DNA of 64,000 nt, taken from positions 1 through 64,000 of the forward strand of contig NZ_WNKY01000014.1 in the NCBI RefSeq assembly GCF_009720825.1. The letters are read 5' to 3'. How positions within the stretch are numbered: position 1 is the first letter of the stretch; each line of letters begins with the position of its first letter. The stretch comes from Duganella radicis (GTDB taxonomy: Bacteria > Pseudomonadota > Gammaproteobacteria > Burkholderiales > Burkholderiaceae_D). Under the pieces are notes generated by a model that did not search any database, was not told the origin of the DNA, and saw only the letters and a list, made by a program, of their open reading frames with translations. The translations under genes and the position numbers were made by a program. Positions 7,993 to 16,900 of the stretch are shown here, piece by piece.

Positions 7993-9120
7993 ATGCGCAA
8001 TATTGCACGCCAAATCCTCCGCACCAAGTTCTGGTTGGCGGTGGCGTGCGTGTCCGCCATGCTGGCCGGTTGCGCGCAATTCAAGTACTACATGCAGGCC
8101 GCGCAAGGCCAGTACTCGCTGTGGTCGGACGCCCGTCCGATTGAAGACTGGCTGGGCGACCCAAGCACCGATCCCCAGCTGAAAGCCCGCCTGGAAAAGG
8201 CCATGTTGATCCGCAAATTCGCGGTCAAGGAACTGGGCCTGCCCGACAACGCCAGCTACAAGAACTACGCCGCCCTGTCGCGGCCCTTCGTGCTGTGGAA
8301 CGTGGTGGCGACGCCGGAGCTGTCGCTGCGTCCCATCCAGTGGTGCTTCCCGATCGCGGGCTGCGTCAGCTATCGCGGCTACTACAGCAAGGAGGATGCG
8401 ATGGCCTACGCCGAGGAACTGCGCAAGGAGCGCGACGACGTCCAGGTGGGCGGCGTGCCGGCTTACTCCACCCTTGGCTGGTTCAGCGATCCGCTGCTGT
8501 CCACCTTCATCAACTATTCCGACGCCGAACTGGCGCGCATGGTGTTCCACGAACTGGCGCACCAGGTGGTGTACGTGCCGGGCGATTCGCAATTCAACGA
8601 AGGCTTTGCCACGGCGGTGGAAGAGGCGGGCGTGGCGCGCTGGCTGGAGCTGTACGGCACCGATCCGATGCGCGAAGCCTACACGCGCTACAACGCGCGC
8701 CGTCAGGACTTCCTGGCGCTGCTGGTGCGGCACCGCAAAATGCTGGCCGATCTGTACGCCGGCAAGACCAGCACGCGCCACAAGCGCGCCGAGAAGGCGC
8801 GCATCTTCGCCCACCTCAAATCCGACTACGCCAAGCTCAAGGAAAGCTGGGGCGGCTATGCCGGTTACGACCGCTGGTTTGCCGAGCCGCTGACCAATGC
8901 CCACCTCAGCGCGGTGGGAACTTACCACGATTATCTGCCTGCCTTCCGCGTGTTGTTAAAGCAGGAACGAACGTTCGTGCGATTTTATGGTGCGGTGCAA
9001 AAAATAGCGACTCTTGATGCAGGTCAACGCCGACAGCAGTTGGAGCTCTTGGGCCGCCCGCCGATGCTCAACGCCGAAAGCGGCAAGGGAGCGCAACCAG
9101 ACGGCGAAGGCGCGCATTGA
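7993..9120 (+). CDS. Lipoprotein zinc aminopeptidase (HExxH, DUF2265/Aminopep family)
   Basis: This 375-aa protein has a lipobox SAMLAGC (Cys27), so it is predicted to be a membrane-anchored lipoprotein. The zinc site is clear: HELAH at residues 186-190, with a third ligand Glu203 in FNEGFATAVEEAG. The length and motif order fit the proteobacterial predicted aminopeptidase family. A GAAGGTGATGT ribosome site overlaps the stop of the preceding gene. A TACGATACACTGG stretch at ~7946 resembles a -10 element and may give the gene its own promoter inside the end of the oxidoreductase gene. The physiological substrate is unknown. Confidence 0.85.
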   Translation: MRNIARQILRTKFWLAVACVSAMLAGCAQFKYYMQAAQGQYSLWSDARPIEDWLGDPSTDPQLKARLEKAMLIRKFAVKELGLPDNASYKNYAALSRPFVLWNVVATPELSLRPIQWCFPIAGCVSYRGYYSKEDAMAYAEELRKERDDVQVGGVPAYSTLGWFSDPLLSTFINYSDAELARMVFHELAHQVVYVPGDSQFNEGFATAVEEAGVARWLELYGTDPMREAYTRYNARRQDFLALLVRHRKMLADLYAGKTSTRHKRAEKARIFAHLKSDYAKLKESWGGYAGYDRWFAEPLTNAHLSAVGTYHDYLPAFRVLLKQERTFVRFYGAVQKIATLDAGQRRQQLELLGRPPMLNAESGKGAQPDGEGAH

Positions 9121-9135
9121 TGCTGCGTCGCAGCA
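9121..9135 (+). other. Perfect short hairpin directly after the aminopeptidase stop
   Basis: TGCTGCG-T-CGCAGCA is a perfect 7-bp inverted repeat starting at the base after the TGA. It is followed by CAAAAAG rather than T residues, so it is not a canonical plus-strand terminator. It could protect the mRNA 3' end. Confidence 0.4.
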
Positions 9136-9145
9136 CAAAAAGCCG

Positions 9146-9163
9146 TTAGAACCTCCGTTCTAA
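9146..9163. promoter_or_regulatory. Palindromic operator candidate upstream of the acyl-CoA ligase pair
   Basis: TTAGAAC-CTCC-GTTCTAA is a perfect 7+7 bp palindrome with a 4-bp spacer, 123 bp upstream of the first ligase start and 25 bp after the previous stop. It overlaps a possible -35 (TTAGAA) whose -10 would be GTTAAA, 17 bp on. The geometry fits a dimeric repressor, for example a TetR-type fatty-acid regulator; Pseudomonas PsrA sites have a comparable AAAC-N2-4-GTTT layout. The regulator itself is not encoded nearby. Confidence 0.55.
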
Positions 9164-9285
9164 TTATGGTTAAATGCGCTTGCGTACGGGCGTCCTGCCC
9201 GATAGCATCGCATCATCAGCAAGCTCCCTGACCGGCTCTGTGCGCCGGCCTTACAACGATAAATATTCGAGACAAGAGGCACAGG

Positions 9286-10977
9286 ATGGAGAAAATCTGG
9301 TTGAAGTCGTATCCGCCGGGCATGCAGACCGAAGTGGATACCAGTCAGTACCGTTCGCTGGTGCAGTTGCTGGAAGAGTCGTTCCAGAAATATGCCAACC
9401 GCAACGCGTATGTCTGCATGGACAAGTTCCTCACCTATGCCGAAGTCGATGCATATTCCAAACGTCTCGGCGCCTGGCTGCAAAGCCGTGGCCTGAAGCC
9501 GGGCGCGCGCGTGGCCATCATGATGCCGAACGTGTTGCAGTATCCGATCGCGATCGCGGCCATCCTGCGCGCCGGCTACACGGTGGTCAACGTCAATCCG
9601 CTGTACACGCCGCGCGAGCTGGAGCATCAGCTGAACGATGCGGGGGCCGAGGCGATCATCATCCTGGAGAACTTTGCCACCACACTGGAACAGGTGCTGG
9701 GCAAGACGCAGGTGAAGCATATCGTGGTGGCCAGCATGGGCGAGATGCTCGGCGGCCTCAAAGGCATGCTGGTGAATTTCGTGGTGCGCAGCGTGAAGAA
9801 GATGGTGCCGGCGTTCTCGCTGCCGAACGCGGTGCGCTTCAAGGATGCGCTGTCGCAGGGCGGCGGCATGAAGCTGACGCCGGTGCAGCTCAAGGAGAGC
9901 GATCCGGCCTTCCTGCAATACACCGGCGGCACCACCGGCGTGTCGAAGGGCGCGACGCTGACGCACAAGAATATCGTGGCCAACCTGCTGCAAAGCGAGG
10001 CCTGGTCCAAGCCGGCGCTGCATGATTCGAACGAGCAGGTGACGATTGTGTGCGCATTGCCGCTGTACCACATCTTCGCGCTGACGGCGTGCGCGATGTG
10101 GGGCACCCGGGTGGGCGCGCTGAACATCCTGATTCCGAATCCGCGCGACATCGGCGGCTTCATCAAGGAACTGGCGAAGTACAAGTTCAACATGCTGCCG
10201 GCGGTGAACACCCTGTACAACGCGCTGCTGAATCATCCGGATTTTGTACATCTGGATTTCTCGGCGCTGAAGATTTGCAATGGCGGCGGCATGGCGGTGC
10301 AGCAGGCCGTCAACGACCGCTGGCTGAAGGTGACCGGCGTGTCCATCATCGAGGGCTATGGCTTGTCCGAAACCTCGCCGGTGGCCACCTGCAACCGCGC
10401 CGACAGCAAGGAATTCACGGCCACCATCGGCTTGCCGGTGCCGTCGACCGACATCGCCATCCTGGATGACGACGGCAAGGAAGTCCCGCTGGGCACGGCC
10501 GGCGAGATCGCGATTCGCGGTCCGCAGGTGATGGCCGGCTACTGGAACCGCCCGGATGAAACCGCGCGCGTGATGACGCCGGACGGCTACTTCAAGTCGG
10601 GCGACGTCGGCGTGATGGACGCCAATGGTTTCGTGAAAATCGTCGACCGCAAGAAGGACATGATTCTGGTGTCCGGCTTCAACGTCTATCCGAACGAGCT
10701 GGAAGGCGTGATCGCCGCGCATCCGGGCGTGCTGGAATGCGCGGCGATCGGCGTGCCGGACGAGCACTCGGGCGAGGCCGTCAAAGTGTTCGTGGTGCGC
10801 AAGGACCCGAACCTGACCGAGGCCGACCTGATGGCCTACTGCAAAGAACAACTGACCGGCTATAAAAAGCCGAAATACATTGAGTTCCGCGAGGAGCTAC
10901 CAAAAACCAATGTCGGGAAAATTCTGCGCCGCATGCTGCGCGACGAACCAACCGGCGACAAGAAAAAGGCTGCATAA
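9286..10977 (+). CDS. fadD: Long-chain-fatty-acid--CoA ligase (copy 1 of a tandem pair)
   Basis: This 563-aa member of the adenylate-forming (ANL) superfamily activates long-chain fatty acids to acyl-CoA using ATP, the entry step of beta-oxidation. The ATP/AMP signature YTGGTTGVSKGA, the GYGLSETSP adenylation motif, and the C-terminal FKSGDVG and DRKKDMILVSGFNVYPNE fatty-acyl-CoA-synthetase signature are all present, as is the catalytic Lys near NVGKILRR. The start ATG is preceded by AGAGGCACAGG. A near-identical architecture begins 3 nt after this gene ends, so the two are an operon of recent or maintained duplicates. Confidence 0.94.
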   Translation: MEKIWLKSYPPGMQTEVDTSQYRSLVQLLEESFQKYANRNAYVCMDKFLTYAEVDAYSKRLGAWLQSRGLKPGARVAIMMPNVLQYPIAIAAILRAGYTVVNVNPLYTPRELEHQLNDAGAEAIIILENFATTLEQVLGKTQVKHIVVASMGEMLGGLKGMLVNFVVRSVKKMVPAFSLPNAVRFKDALSQGGGMKLTPVQLKESDPAFLQYTGGTTGVSKGATLTHKNIVANLLQSEAWSKPALHDSNEQVTIVCALPLYHIFALTACAMWGTRVGALNILIPNPRDIGGFIKELAKYKFNMLPAVNTLYNALLNHPDFVHLDFSALKICNGGGMAVQQAVNDRWLKVTGVSIIEGYGLSETSPVATCNRADSKEFTATIGLPVPSTDIAILDDDGKEVPLGTAGEIAIRGPQVMAGYWNRPDETARVMTPDGYFKSGDVGVMDANGFVKIVDRKKDMILVSGFNVYPNELEGVIAAHPGVLECAAIGVPDEHSGEAVKVFVVRKDPNLTEADLMAYCKEQLTGYKKPKYIEFREELPKTNVGKILRRMLRDEPTGDKKKAA

Positions 10978-10979
10978 AG

Positions 10980-12650
10980 ATGGATAAGATTTGGCTGAAG
11001 TCGTACCCCGAAGGCGTACCAGCGGAGATTGACAACACCCAATACCGCTCGGTCACCCATTTGCTGGAAGAGTCCTTCCGCAAGTACGCTGACCGCAATG
11101 CCTTCGTGTGCATGGACAAGTTCCTGACCTACGGCGAGCTGGATCAATTGTCGGCGAAAATGGGCGCCTGGCTGCAAGGCAGAGGCCTGCAAGCGGGCGC
11201 GCGCGTCGCCATCATGATGCCGAACGTGTTGCAGTATCCGGTCGCCATGGCGGCCGTGCTGCGCGCCGGTTATACGGTGGTCAACGTCAACCCGCTGTAC
11301 ACCCCGCGCGAATTGCAGCACCAACTGGTGGACTCGGGCGCCGAAGCCATCATCGTGCTGGAAAACTTTGCCACCACCGTGCAGCAGGTGGTGGCGCAAA
11401 CCCCGGTCAAGCATGTGATCGTGGCCACCATGGGCGATCTGCTGGGCGGCCTGAAGGGCGCCATCGTCAATTTCGTGGTGCGCAAGGTCAAGAAGATGGT
11501 GCCGGCGTATTCGCTGCCGGGCGCGATCTCGTTCAAGAAAGTGCTGGCCGAGGGCGCGGGCATGACGCTGCAACCGGTCAAGCTGGGGCACGATGACATC
11601 GCCTTCCTGCAATACACCGGCGGGACCACCGGCGTGTCGAAGGGCGCCATCCTGCTGCACCGTAACGTGATTTCCAATGTGCTGCAAAACGAAGCGTGGC
11701 TGCAAATGAAGAGCGGCGGCGAGCAGATGGTGTTCGTCAGCGCGCTGCCGCTATACCACATCTACTCGCTGACCATCAGCGCGTTCATGAGCCTGCGTAC
11801 CGGCGGCCTGAGCTTGCTGATTCCGAACCCGCGCGATATTCCGGGCTTTGTAAAGGAACTGTCCAAGTACAAGGTGACCGTGCTGCCGGCGGTGAACACG
11901 CTGTACAACGCGCTGCTCAATAACCCCGATTTCTCCAGGCTGGACTTCTCGTCCTACAAGCTGTGCAATGGCGGCGGCATGGCGGTGCAGAAGAGCGTGG
12001 CGGAACGCTGGCTGAAAGTGACGGGCACGCCGATCATCGAGGGCTACGGCTTGTCCGAAACCTCGCCGGTGGCCACCGCCAACCGCATCGACATCAAGGA
12101 ATTCACCGGCACCATCGGCCTGCCGATTCCATCGACCGAAGTGGCCATCCTGGACGATGACGGCAACAAGCTGCCGCTGGGTTCGACTGGCGAGATCGCC
12201 ATCCGCGGCCCGCAGGTGATGGCCGGCTACTGGAACCGTCCGGAAGATACCGCCAAGTCGATGACCAGCGATGGCTTCTTCAAGACCGGCGACGTTGGCG
12301 TGATGGATGAGAACGGCTTCACCAAGATTGTCGACCGCAAGAAGGACATGATCATCGTGTCCGGCTTCAACGTCTATCCGAACGAGGTGGAGGGCGTGGT
12401 GGCGGCGCATCCGGGCGTGCTGGAAGTGGCTTGCATCGGCGTACCGGACAAGAACTCGGGCGAGGCCGTGAAGCTGTTCATCGTGCGCAAGGACCCCAAC
12501 CTGACCGCCGAGCAGGTGCTGGACTTCTGCAAGCACGAGCTGACCGCTTACAAGAAGCCCAAGTACATCGAATTCCGCGATGAACTGCCGAAAACCAACG
12601 TCGGCAAAATCCTGCGCCGCCAGCTGCGCGACGAGAAAGCTGCCGCCTAA
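10980..12650 (+). CDS. fadD: Long-chain-fatty-acid--CoA ligase (copy 2 of a tandem pair)
   Basis: This 556-aa paralogue of the upstream ligase shows strong similarity from the first residues (MDKIWLKSYPEG versus MEKIWLKSYPPG) to the last. It retains YTGGTTGVSKGA, GYGLSETSP, FKTGDVG and DRKKDMIIVSGFNVYPNE. It starts 2 nt after the copy-1 stop, so it should be co-transcribed. Two-ligase arrangements (FadD1/FadD2) in pseudomonads and Burkholderiales divide chain-length preference, and the same is inferred here. The stop overlaps the convergent antitoxin-like gene by 4 nt. Confidence 0.93.
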   Translation: MDKIWLKSYPEGVPAEIDNTQYRSVTHLLEESFRKYADRNAFVCMDKFLTYGELDQLSAKMGAWLQGRGLQAGARVAIMMPNVLQYPVAMAAVLRAGYTVVNVNPLYTPRELQHQLVDSGAEAIIVLENFATTVQQVVAQTPVKHVIVATMGDLLGGLKGAIVNFVVRKVKKMVPAYSLPGAISFKKVLAEGAGMTLQPVKLGHDDIAFLQYTGGTTGVSKGAILLHRNVISNVLQNEAWLQMKSGGEQMVFVSALPLYHIYSLTISAFMSLRTGGLSLLIPNPRDIPGFVKELSKYKVTVLPAVNTLYNALLNNPDFSRLDFSSYKLCNGGGMAVQKSVAERWLKVTGTPIIEGYGLSETSPVATANRIDIKEFTGTIGLPIPSTEVAILDDDGNKLPLGSTGEIAIRGPQVMAGYWNRPEDTAKSMTSDGFFKTGDVGVMDENGFTKIVDRKKDMIIVSGFNVYPNEVEGVVAAHPGVLEVACIGVPDKNSGEAVKLFIVRKDPNLTAEQVLDFCKHELTAYKKPKYIEFRDELPKTNVGKILRRQLRDEKAAA

Positions 12651-12925
12651 GGCCTTCGAATGCATGCGAGCCTGCGGGCTCGCATGGCGGTAGCCAGACG
12701 GGTGCGTACCTCGTGCTCGTGATTGAGGTAGCCTTCCACGTTGGCCTTGCGGGCGGCCTCGGCAAAGTGCCGGTCCTCCGCTTCCTGTAGCCGTTCAAAT
12801 TCGGCTAGCGACAGCACGACCACCGATGCGTGGTCGGCCTTTTCCACTACCACTGTTTGCGTAAGAGCCTGATGCAGGTAGCGATCGAGCTCGTGCGCGA
12901 TTTCGACTTCAGACACTTTCAACAT
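12647..12925 (-). CDS. Orphan type II antitoxin, Phd/YefM-like
   Basis: The protein has 92 aa, starting at MLKVSEVEIAHELDRYL with GGGGG just upstream. The pattern (N-terminal short DNA-binding fold, QTVVVEKADHASVVVLSLAEFERLQEAED in the middle, charged C-terminal tail) is that of a Phd/YefM-family antitoxin: a segment equivalent to v.it..g.p.avlls.eey. No RelE/ParE/Doc-type toxin frame is found on either side; the neighbours are an acyl-CoA ligase and a phosphatase. It may be an orphan antitoxin, a regulator in trans, or a remnant. The C-terminal coding end contains a 10-bp hairpin (12663-12686). Confidence 0.72.
   Translation of the reverse strand: MLKVSEVEIAHELDRYLHQALTQTVVVEKADHASVVVLSLAEFERLQEAEDRHFAEAARKANVEGYLNHEHEVRTRLATAMRARRLACIRRP
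12663..12686. other. 10-bp perfect hairpin at the ligase/antitoxin convergent end
   Basis: CATGCGAGCC-TGCG-GGCTCGCATG lies just after the ligase stop and inside the last codons of the convergent antitoxin gene. No T-run follows on either strand. It may act as a weak shared termination or RNA-stability hairpin. Confidence 0.4.
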
Positions 12926-12968
12926 ACGACACCCCCTGCAAGCCAGTATAGAACCTGGCCGCCGCGAT

Positions 12969-14534
12969 TCAAGCGCGATGCGGGCCCGCCTGGCCATCAC
13001 GCACGATGAAGTCGGCGGCGCGCGTTATGGGGCTGGTGCTGTCCTGCACGTTGTCCAGCACAAGAAAGTGTGCGGTGGTGTCGGCGGGCGTAACGGTCAG
13101 CAGCATGTAGCCGCGCTTGTCGCTGCGGCCATACTTGATGCCGTGGTTCATCGATACATACTGCTCGGTACGTGCTTGCGGACGCGATGGCGAGGTGATG
13201 GAGGTGCCGCAGAATTCCGTCGCCAGCAGCGGGTTGGTGGGCGAGGCCGGCCGTGACGGATTGCGCGCCAGTTCGCAGGCGAAGAAGCTGTGCACGTCGC
13301 CGGACAGGATCAGCGGATTGCTGGCGCGGCTGGTGTGCAGGGTGTCCATCAGTTTTTGGCGTGCCATCGGATAGCCGTCCCAGCCGTCGGTCCAGAAGCG
13401 GCCGTCGCCTTCCTTCATGATTGGTAGCTGGCTGTTCTGCGCCACCAGGGTTTGCTGGGCGAGGATGTTCCAGCGCGCGGACGATGACGACAGGCCTTGC
13501 GCCAGCCATTGTTCCTGTTCCTTGCCCAGCATGCTGCGGTTGCGGTCCATCAGCGCGGCGCAGTCGCGCAGCAGCACTGAACTGGAACCGCCGCGTCCCG
13601 GCGGCGGGCAGGCGTGGTTGGCGCGGTACTGTCGGTCGTCCAGCACGTGGAAGCGCGCCAGCTTGCCCCAGTCGTAGCGCTGGTAGATGCGCAGATGGGC
13701 GAAGTCGCGCTGCGTCAGGCGCAGCGGCATGTGTTCGTAGAAGGCCTGGTAGGCTGAGGCTCTTCTTTGCAGGAAGCGCGGGTCGAGACGTTCGTCGCGT
13801 TCGTTGCCATAGTCGTTGGCGACTTCGTGATCGTCCCAGGTGACTATCCATGGCGCGGCGTGGTGGGCGGCTTGCAGGTCGCGGTCGGTTTTGTACTGGG
13901 CGTAGCGGGCGCGGTAATCGGTCAGCGTAAAGCTCTCAGCGGTCCGTAGCGCGGCTTTCGGGTGCGTCAGCTGATATGGGCCCCATTCGTAGATGTAATC
14001 ACCCAGGAAGGCCACCAGGTCGGGCGCGGCGGCGGCGATGTGGCGATGGGCGGCGTAGGTGCCGAATTCCCAGTGCTGGCAGGAGGCCACGGCCAGCTTG
14101 AGCTGCTTGGGCATGCTGCCGGCGGCGGGCGCGGTGCGCGTGCGGCCGGTGGGGCTGACGGCGTCGCCCAGCATAAAGCGATACCAGTACCAGCGGCCTG
14201 CTTGCAGGCCGGTGACGTCGACGTGGACGCTGTGCGCCAGTTCGGGCGTGGCGCTGGCTGTGCCTTTGGCGACGACGCGGCGGAAGTTGTCGTCTTCCGC
14301 CATTTCCCAGCGCACGCTGAACGCGATGGGCGGCGTGGCGGCGGCGTTGAACGGGTCGTGCAGAATGCGCGTCCAGATGATGACGGCGTCCGGCAGCGGT
14401 GAGCCGCTGGCGACGCCGAGGCTGAACGGGTAAGTATTGCTCGCGGCAAGTGCGGCTGGGCTGGCGCTGGTGAGCGCGGCCAGTGCGCCCAGGCGGCTGG
14501 CGGTAGCGAGAAAAATGCGGCGCTGGTCGTCCAT
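12969..14534 (-). CDS. Alkaline phosphatase D family protein (PhoD-like, Tat-exported)
   Basis: This 521-aa protein opens with MDDQRRIFLATASRLGALAA, a twin-arginine (RRIFL) Tat signal ending near ASPAALA, so export as a folded metalloprotein is predicted. An N-terminal PhoD_N domain (FSLGVASGSPLPDAVIIWTR) precedes the metallophosphatase core. Metal-binding segments include VAFLGDYIYEWG, TWDDHEVANDYG, FHVLDDRQYR and LSGDVHSFF. PhoD enzymes hydrolyse phosphomonoesters and diesters in the periplasm or outside the cell, using Fe/Ca. No Pho box was recognised upstream. The thioesterase gene lies 25 bp upstream in the same direction. Confidence 0.92.
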   Translation of the reverse strand: MDDQRRIFLATASRLGALAALTSASPAALAASNTYPFSLGVASGSPLPDAVIIWTRILHDPFNAAATPPIAFSVRWEMAEDDNFRRVVAKGTASATPELAHSVHVDVTGLQAGRWYWYRFMLGDAVSPTGRTRTAPAAGSMPKQLKLAVASCQHWEFGTYAAHRHIAAAAPDLVAFLGDYIYEWGPYQLTHPKAALRTAESFTLTDYRARYAQYKTDRDLQAAHHAAPWIVTWDDHEVANDYGNERDERLDPRFLQRRASAYQAFYEHMPLRLTQRDFAHLRIYQRYDWGKLARFHVLDDRQYRANHACPPPGRGGSSSVLLRDCAALMDRNRSMLGKEQEQWLAQGLSSSSARWNILAQQTLVAQNSQLPIMKEGDGRFWTDGWDGYPMARQKLMDTLHTSRASNPLILSGDVHSFFACELARNPSRPASPTNPLLATEFCGTSITSPSRPQARTEQYVSMNHGIKYGRSDKRGYMLLTVTPADTTAHFLVLDNVQDSTSPITRAADFIVRDGQAGPHRA

Positions 14535-14559
14535 GCGTCCGGGCGTGGGCCGCGGCGGC

Positions 14560-15000
14560 TTAGCCGCCGATCAGCGTTTCAATCGATGGCACTTTGCGCG
14601 GCTTGCGGTCGGAATCGGTGGCGACGTAGGTCAGGGTCGCTTCGGTCACCTTCACGGTGTTGGTTTGCAGGCGGTTGCGTTCCGCGTACACCTCCACCTG
14701 CACAGTAATGGACGTATTGCCAACCTTGACAATATCAGCATAGAACGACAGCAGGTCGCCCACGAATACCGGGTTTTTGAACACGAAGGAATTCACCGCA
14801 ATGGTGGCGACGCGGCCATTGGCGCGGCGCGTGGCCGGCAGCGAGCCAGCGATGTCCACCTGCGCCATGATCCAGCCGCCAAACACATCACCGTAGACAT
14901 TGGCGTCCGACGGCGAAGGCATCATGCGCAGTTCCGGCATTTTCCCGGCTGGCAGGCCGCGATTGATGGTGTTGACGTTGGGGATTTGAGGCGTGGTCAT
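14560..15000 (-). CDS. Acyl-CoA thioesterase (hotdog fold, YciA-like)
   Basis: The protein has 146 aa. The start at MTTPQIPNVNTIN has AGAAGAG as a ribosome site; a longer upstream reading is unlikely. The single hotdog domain carries the YciA/BACH-type signature DANVYGDVFGGWIMAQVDIAGS with its catalytic Asp, plus the VNSFVFKNPVFVGDLLSFYA strand region. YciA-type enzymes hydrolyse short- to long-chain acyl-CoAs in the cytosol. The gene's 5' end is divergent from the ABC transporter at 15062, and the upstream regions of the two overlap. Confidence 0.9.
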   Translation of the reverse strand: MTTPQIPNVNTINRGLPAGKMPELRMMPSPSDANVYGDVFGGWIMAQVDIAGSLPATRRANGRVATIAVNSFVFKNPVFVGDLLSFYADIVKVGNTSITVQVEVYAERNRLQTNTVKVTEATLTYVATDSDRKPRKVPSIETLIGG

Positions 15001-15061
15001 CGTGATTTCTCTTCTGGGGCTACAATTAACGGGATTGAACCATAAAAAGCCATTATCCGCC

Positions 15062-16900
15062 ATGCGCCGTTACGCCGATTCCCCGCCAGCTCCCGCCAGC
15101 CCTGCCGCCCCAAACCGCAGCGATACCGCAACCATCAAAACCCTGATCCCGTATTTATGGGTCTACAAATGGCGCGTGCTGCTGGCGCTGGGTTGCCTGG
15201 TCGGCGCCAAGCTGGCCAACGTCGGCGTGCCGGTGGTGATGAAAAAGCTGATCGACTCGCTGACCATCACGCCATCGCATCCGCAGGCGCTGCTGGTGCT
15301 GCCGCTGGGCGCACTGGTGGCCTACGGCGTGCTGCGCGTCTCCACCACGCTGTTCACGGAACTGCGCGAATTCCTGTTCGCGCGCGTGACGCAGCGCGCG
15401 GTGCGTACCATTGCGCTGAAAGTGTTCCGCCACCTGCATGCGCTGTCGCTGCGCTTCCATTTGAACCGCCAGACCGGCGGCATGACGCGCGATATCGAAC
15501 GCGGCACGCGCGCGGTCGGTTCGCTGATTTCGTACACCTTGTTTAACATCCTGCCGACGCTGGTGGAGATTACGCTGGTGCTGGGCTATCTGGTCACGCA
15601 CTACGATATCTGGTTCTCGGTGATTACTTTTGTGGCGCTGGTGTCCTACATCAGCTTCACGATCATCATTACCAACTGGCGCACGCACTTCCGCCGCACC
15701 ATGAACGAGCTGGATTCCAAGGCCAACACCAAGGCCATCGACTCGCTGCTCAACTACGAAACGGTGAAGTACTTCGGCAACGAGGAGTATGAGGCCAAGC
15801 GTTACGACGAAGGCTTGCAGCACTACGAAAGCGCGGCGGTCAAGTCGCAGACTTCCCTGTCGCTGCTGAACACCGGGCAGTCGATGATTATCGCGGTCGC
15901 CGTCACGCTGATCCTCTGGCGCGCCACGGTGGGTGTCATTGATGGCAAGATGACGCTGGGCGATCTGGTGCTGGTCAACGCCTTCATGATCCAGCTGTAC
16001 ATTCCGCTCAACTTCCTCGGCGTGATCTACCGCGAGATCAAGCAAAGCCTGGCCGACATGGAGAAGCTGTTTTCGCTGCTGGACCAGAACAAGGAAATCG
16101 CCGACGCGCCGGACGCGCGTCCGCTGGTCACGCACGGCGCGCAAGTGCGCTTCAATCATGTGGACTTCAGCTACGATCCGAAGCGCCAGATTCTGTTCGA
16201 CGTGGACTTTACCATCGCACCCGGCACCACCACGGCGGTGGTGGGCCACAGCGGTTCCGGCAAGTCCACCTTGTCGCGCCTGCTATTCCGTTTCTACGAA
16301 GTGAACGCGGGCAGCATCACCATCGATGGCCAGGATCTGCGCTCGCTGACGCAGGACTCGGTGCGCCACGCCATCGGCATCGTGCCGCAGGATACGGTGC
16401 TGTTCAACGACACCATCGAATACAACATCGCCTACGGCAAGCCGGGCGCCACGCATGACGAGATCGTGGCCGCCGCACGCGCCGCCTCGATCCACGATTT
16501 CATCGATTCCCTGCCGGACGGCTACAAGACCATGGTGGGCGAGCGTGGCCTGAAACTCTCCGGCGGCGAGAAGCAGCGCGTGGCGATCGCGCGCACGCTG
16601 CTGAAAAATCCCGCCATTCTGATTTTCGACGAAGCCACGTCGGCGCTGGATTCCAAGGCCGAGCAAGCGATCCAGGCGCAGTTGAAGGAAATCTCGCGCA
16701 CCCGCACCACCATGGTGATCGCGCATCGCCTGTCCACCGTGGCCGATGCGCAGCAGATCATCGTGCTCGATCACGGCCGCATCGTGGAGCGCGGCACGCA
16801 CTATTCGCTATTGGCGGCGAACGGCCTGTATGCTCAAATGTGGGAACGCCAGCAGGCAAGGGCGGATGAAGAATTATTAACCGAAGGAGCTGACCAATGA
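15062..16900 (+). CDS. ABC transporter, fused permease and ATPase (ATM1/HMT1-like exporter)
   Basis: This 612-aa half-transporter has an N-terminal six-helix permease domain (~residues 35-330) followed by an ATPase domain. Walker A is GHSGSGKST near residue 394, the Q-loop is GIVPQDTVLF, the signature is LSGGEKQRVAIA, and Walker B is ILIFDEATSALD. The VPQDTVLFNDTIEYNIAYG stretch and the N-terminal core resemble the Atm1/HMT1 family, which exports glutathione-bound or sulfur-containing compounds and confers heavy-metal tolerance. Start at MRRYADS; no clear Shine-Dalgarno, and a TTG further upstream cannot be excluded. Its stop overlaps the next ATG by 4 nt (ATGA). Confidence 0.9.
   Translation: MRRYADSPPAPASPAAPNRSDTATIKTLIPYLWVYKWRVLLALGCLVGAKLANVGVPVVMKKLIDSLTITPSHPQALLVLPLGALVAYGVLRVSTTLFTELREFLFARVTQRAVRTIALKVFRHLHALSLRFHLNRQTGGMTRDIERGTRAVGSLISYTLFNILPTLVEITLVLGYLVTHYDIWFSVITFVALVSYISFTIIITNWRTHFRRTMNELDSKANTKAIDSLLNYETVKYFGNEEYEAKRYDEGLQHYESAAVKSQTSLSLLNTGQSMIIAVAVTLILWRATVGVIDGKMTLGDLVLVNAFMIQLYIPLNFLGVIYREIKQSLADMEKLFSLLDQNKEIADAPDARPLVTHGAQVRFNHVDFSYDPKRQILFDVDFTIAPGTTTAVVGHSGSGKSTLSRLLFRFYEVNAGSITIDGQDLRSLTQDSVRHAIGIVPQDTVLFNDTIEYNIAYGKPGATHDEIVAAARAASIHDFIDSLPDGYKTMVGERGLKLSGGEKQRVAIARTLLKNPAILIFDEATSALDSKAEQAIQAQLKEISRTRTTMVIAHRLSTVADAQQIIVLDHGRIVERGTHYSLLAANGLYAQMWERQQARADEELLTEGADQ

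Noticed and set aside
9121..9135. Hairpin considered as an intrinsic terminator of the aminopeptidase gene
   Set aside because: It is followed by A residues, not T, so it lacks the required tract on the plus strand.
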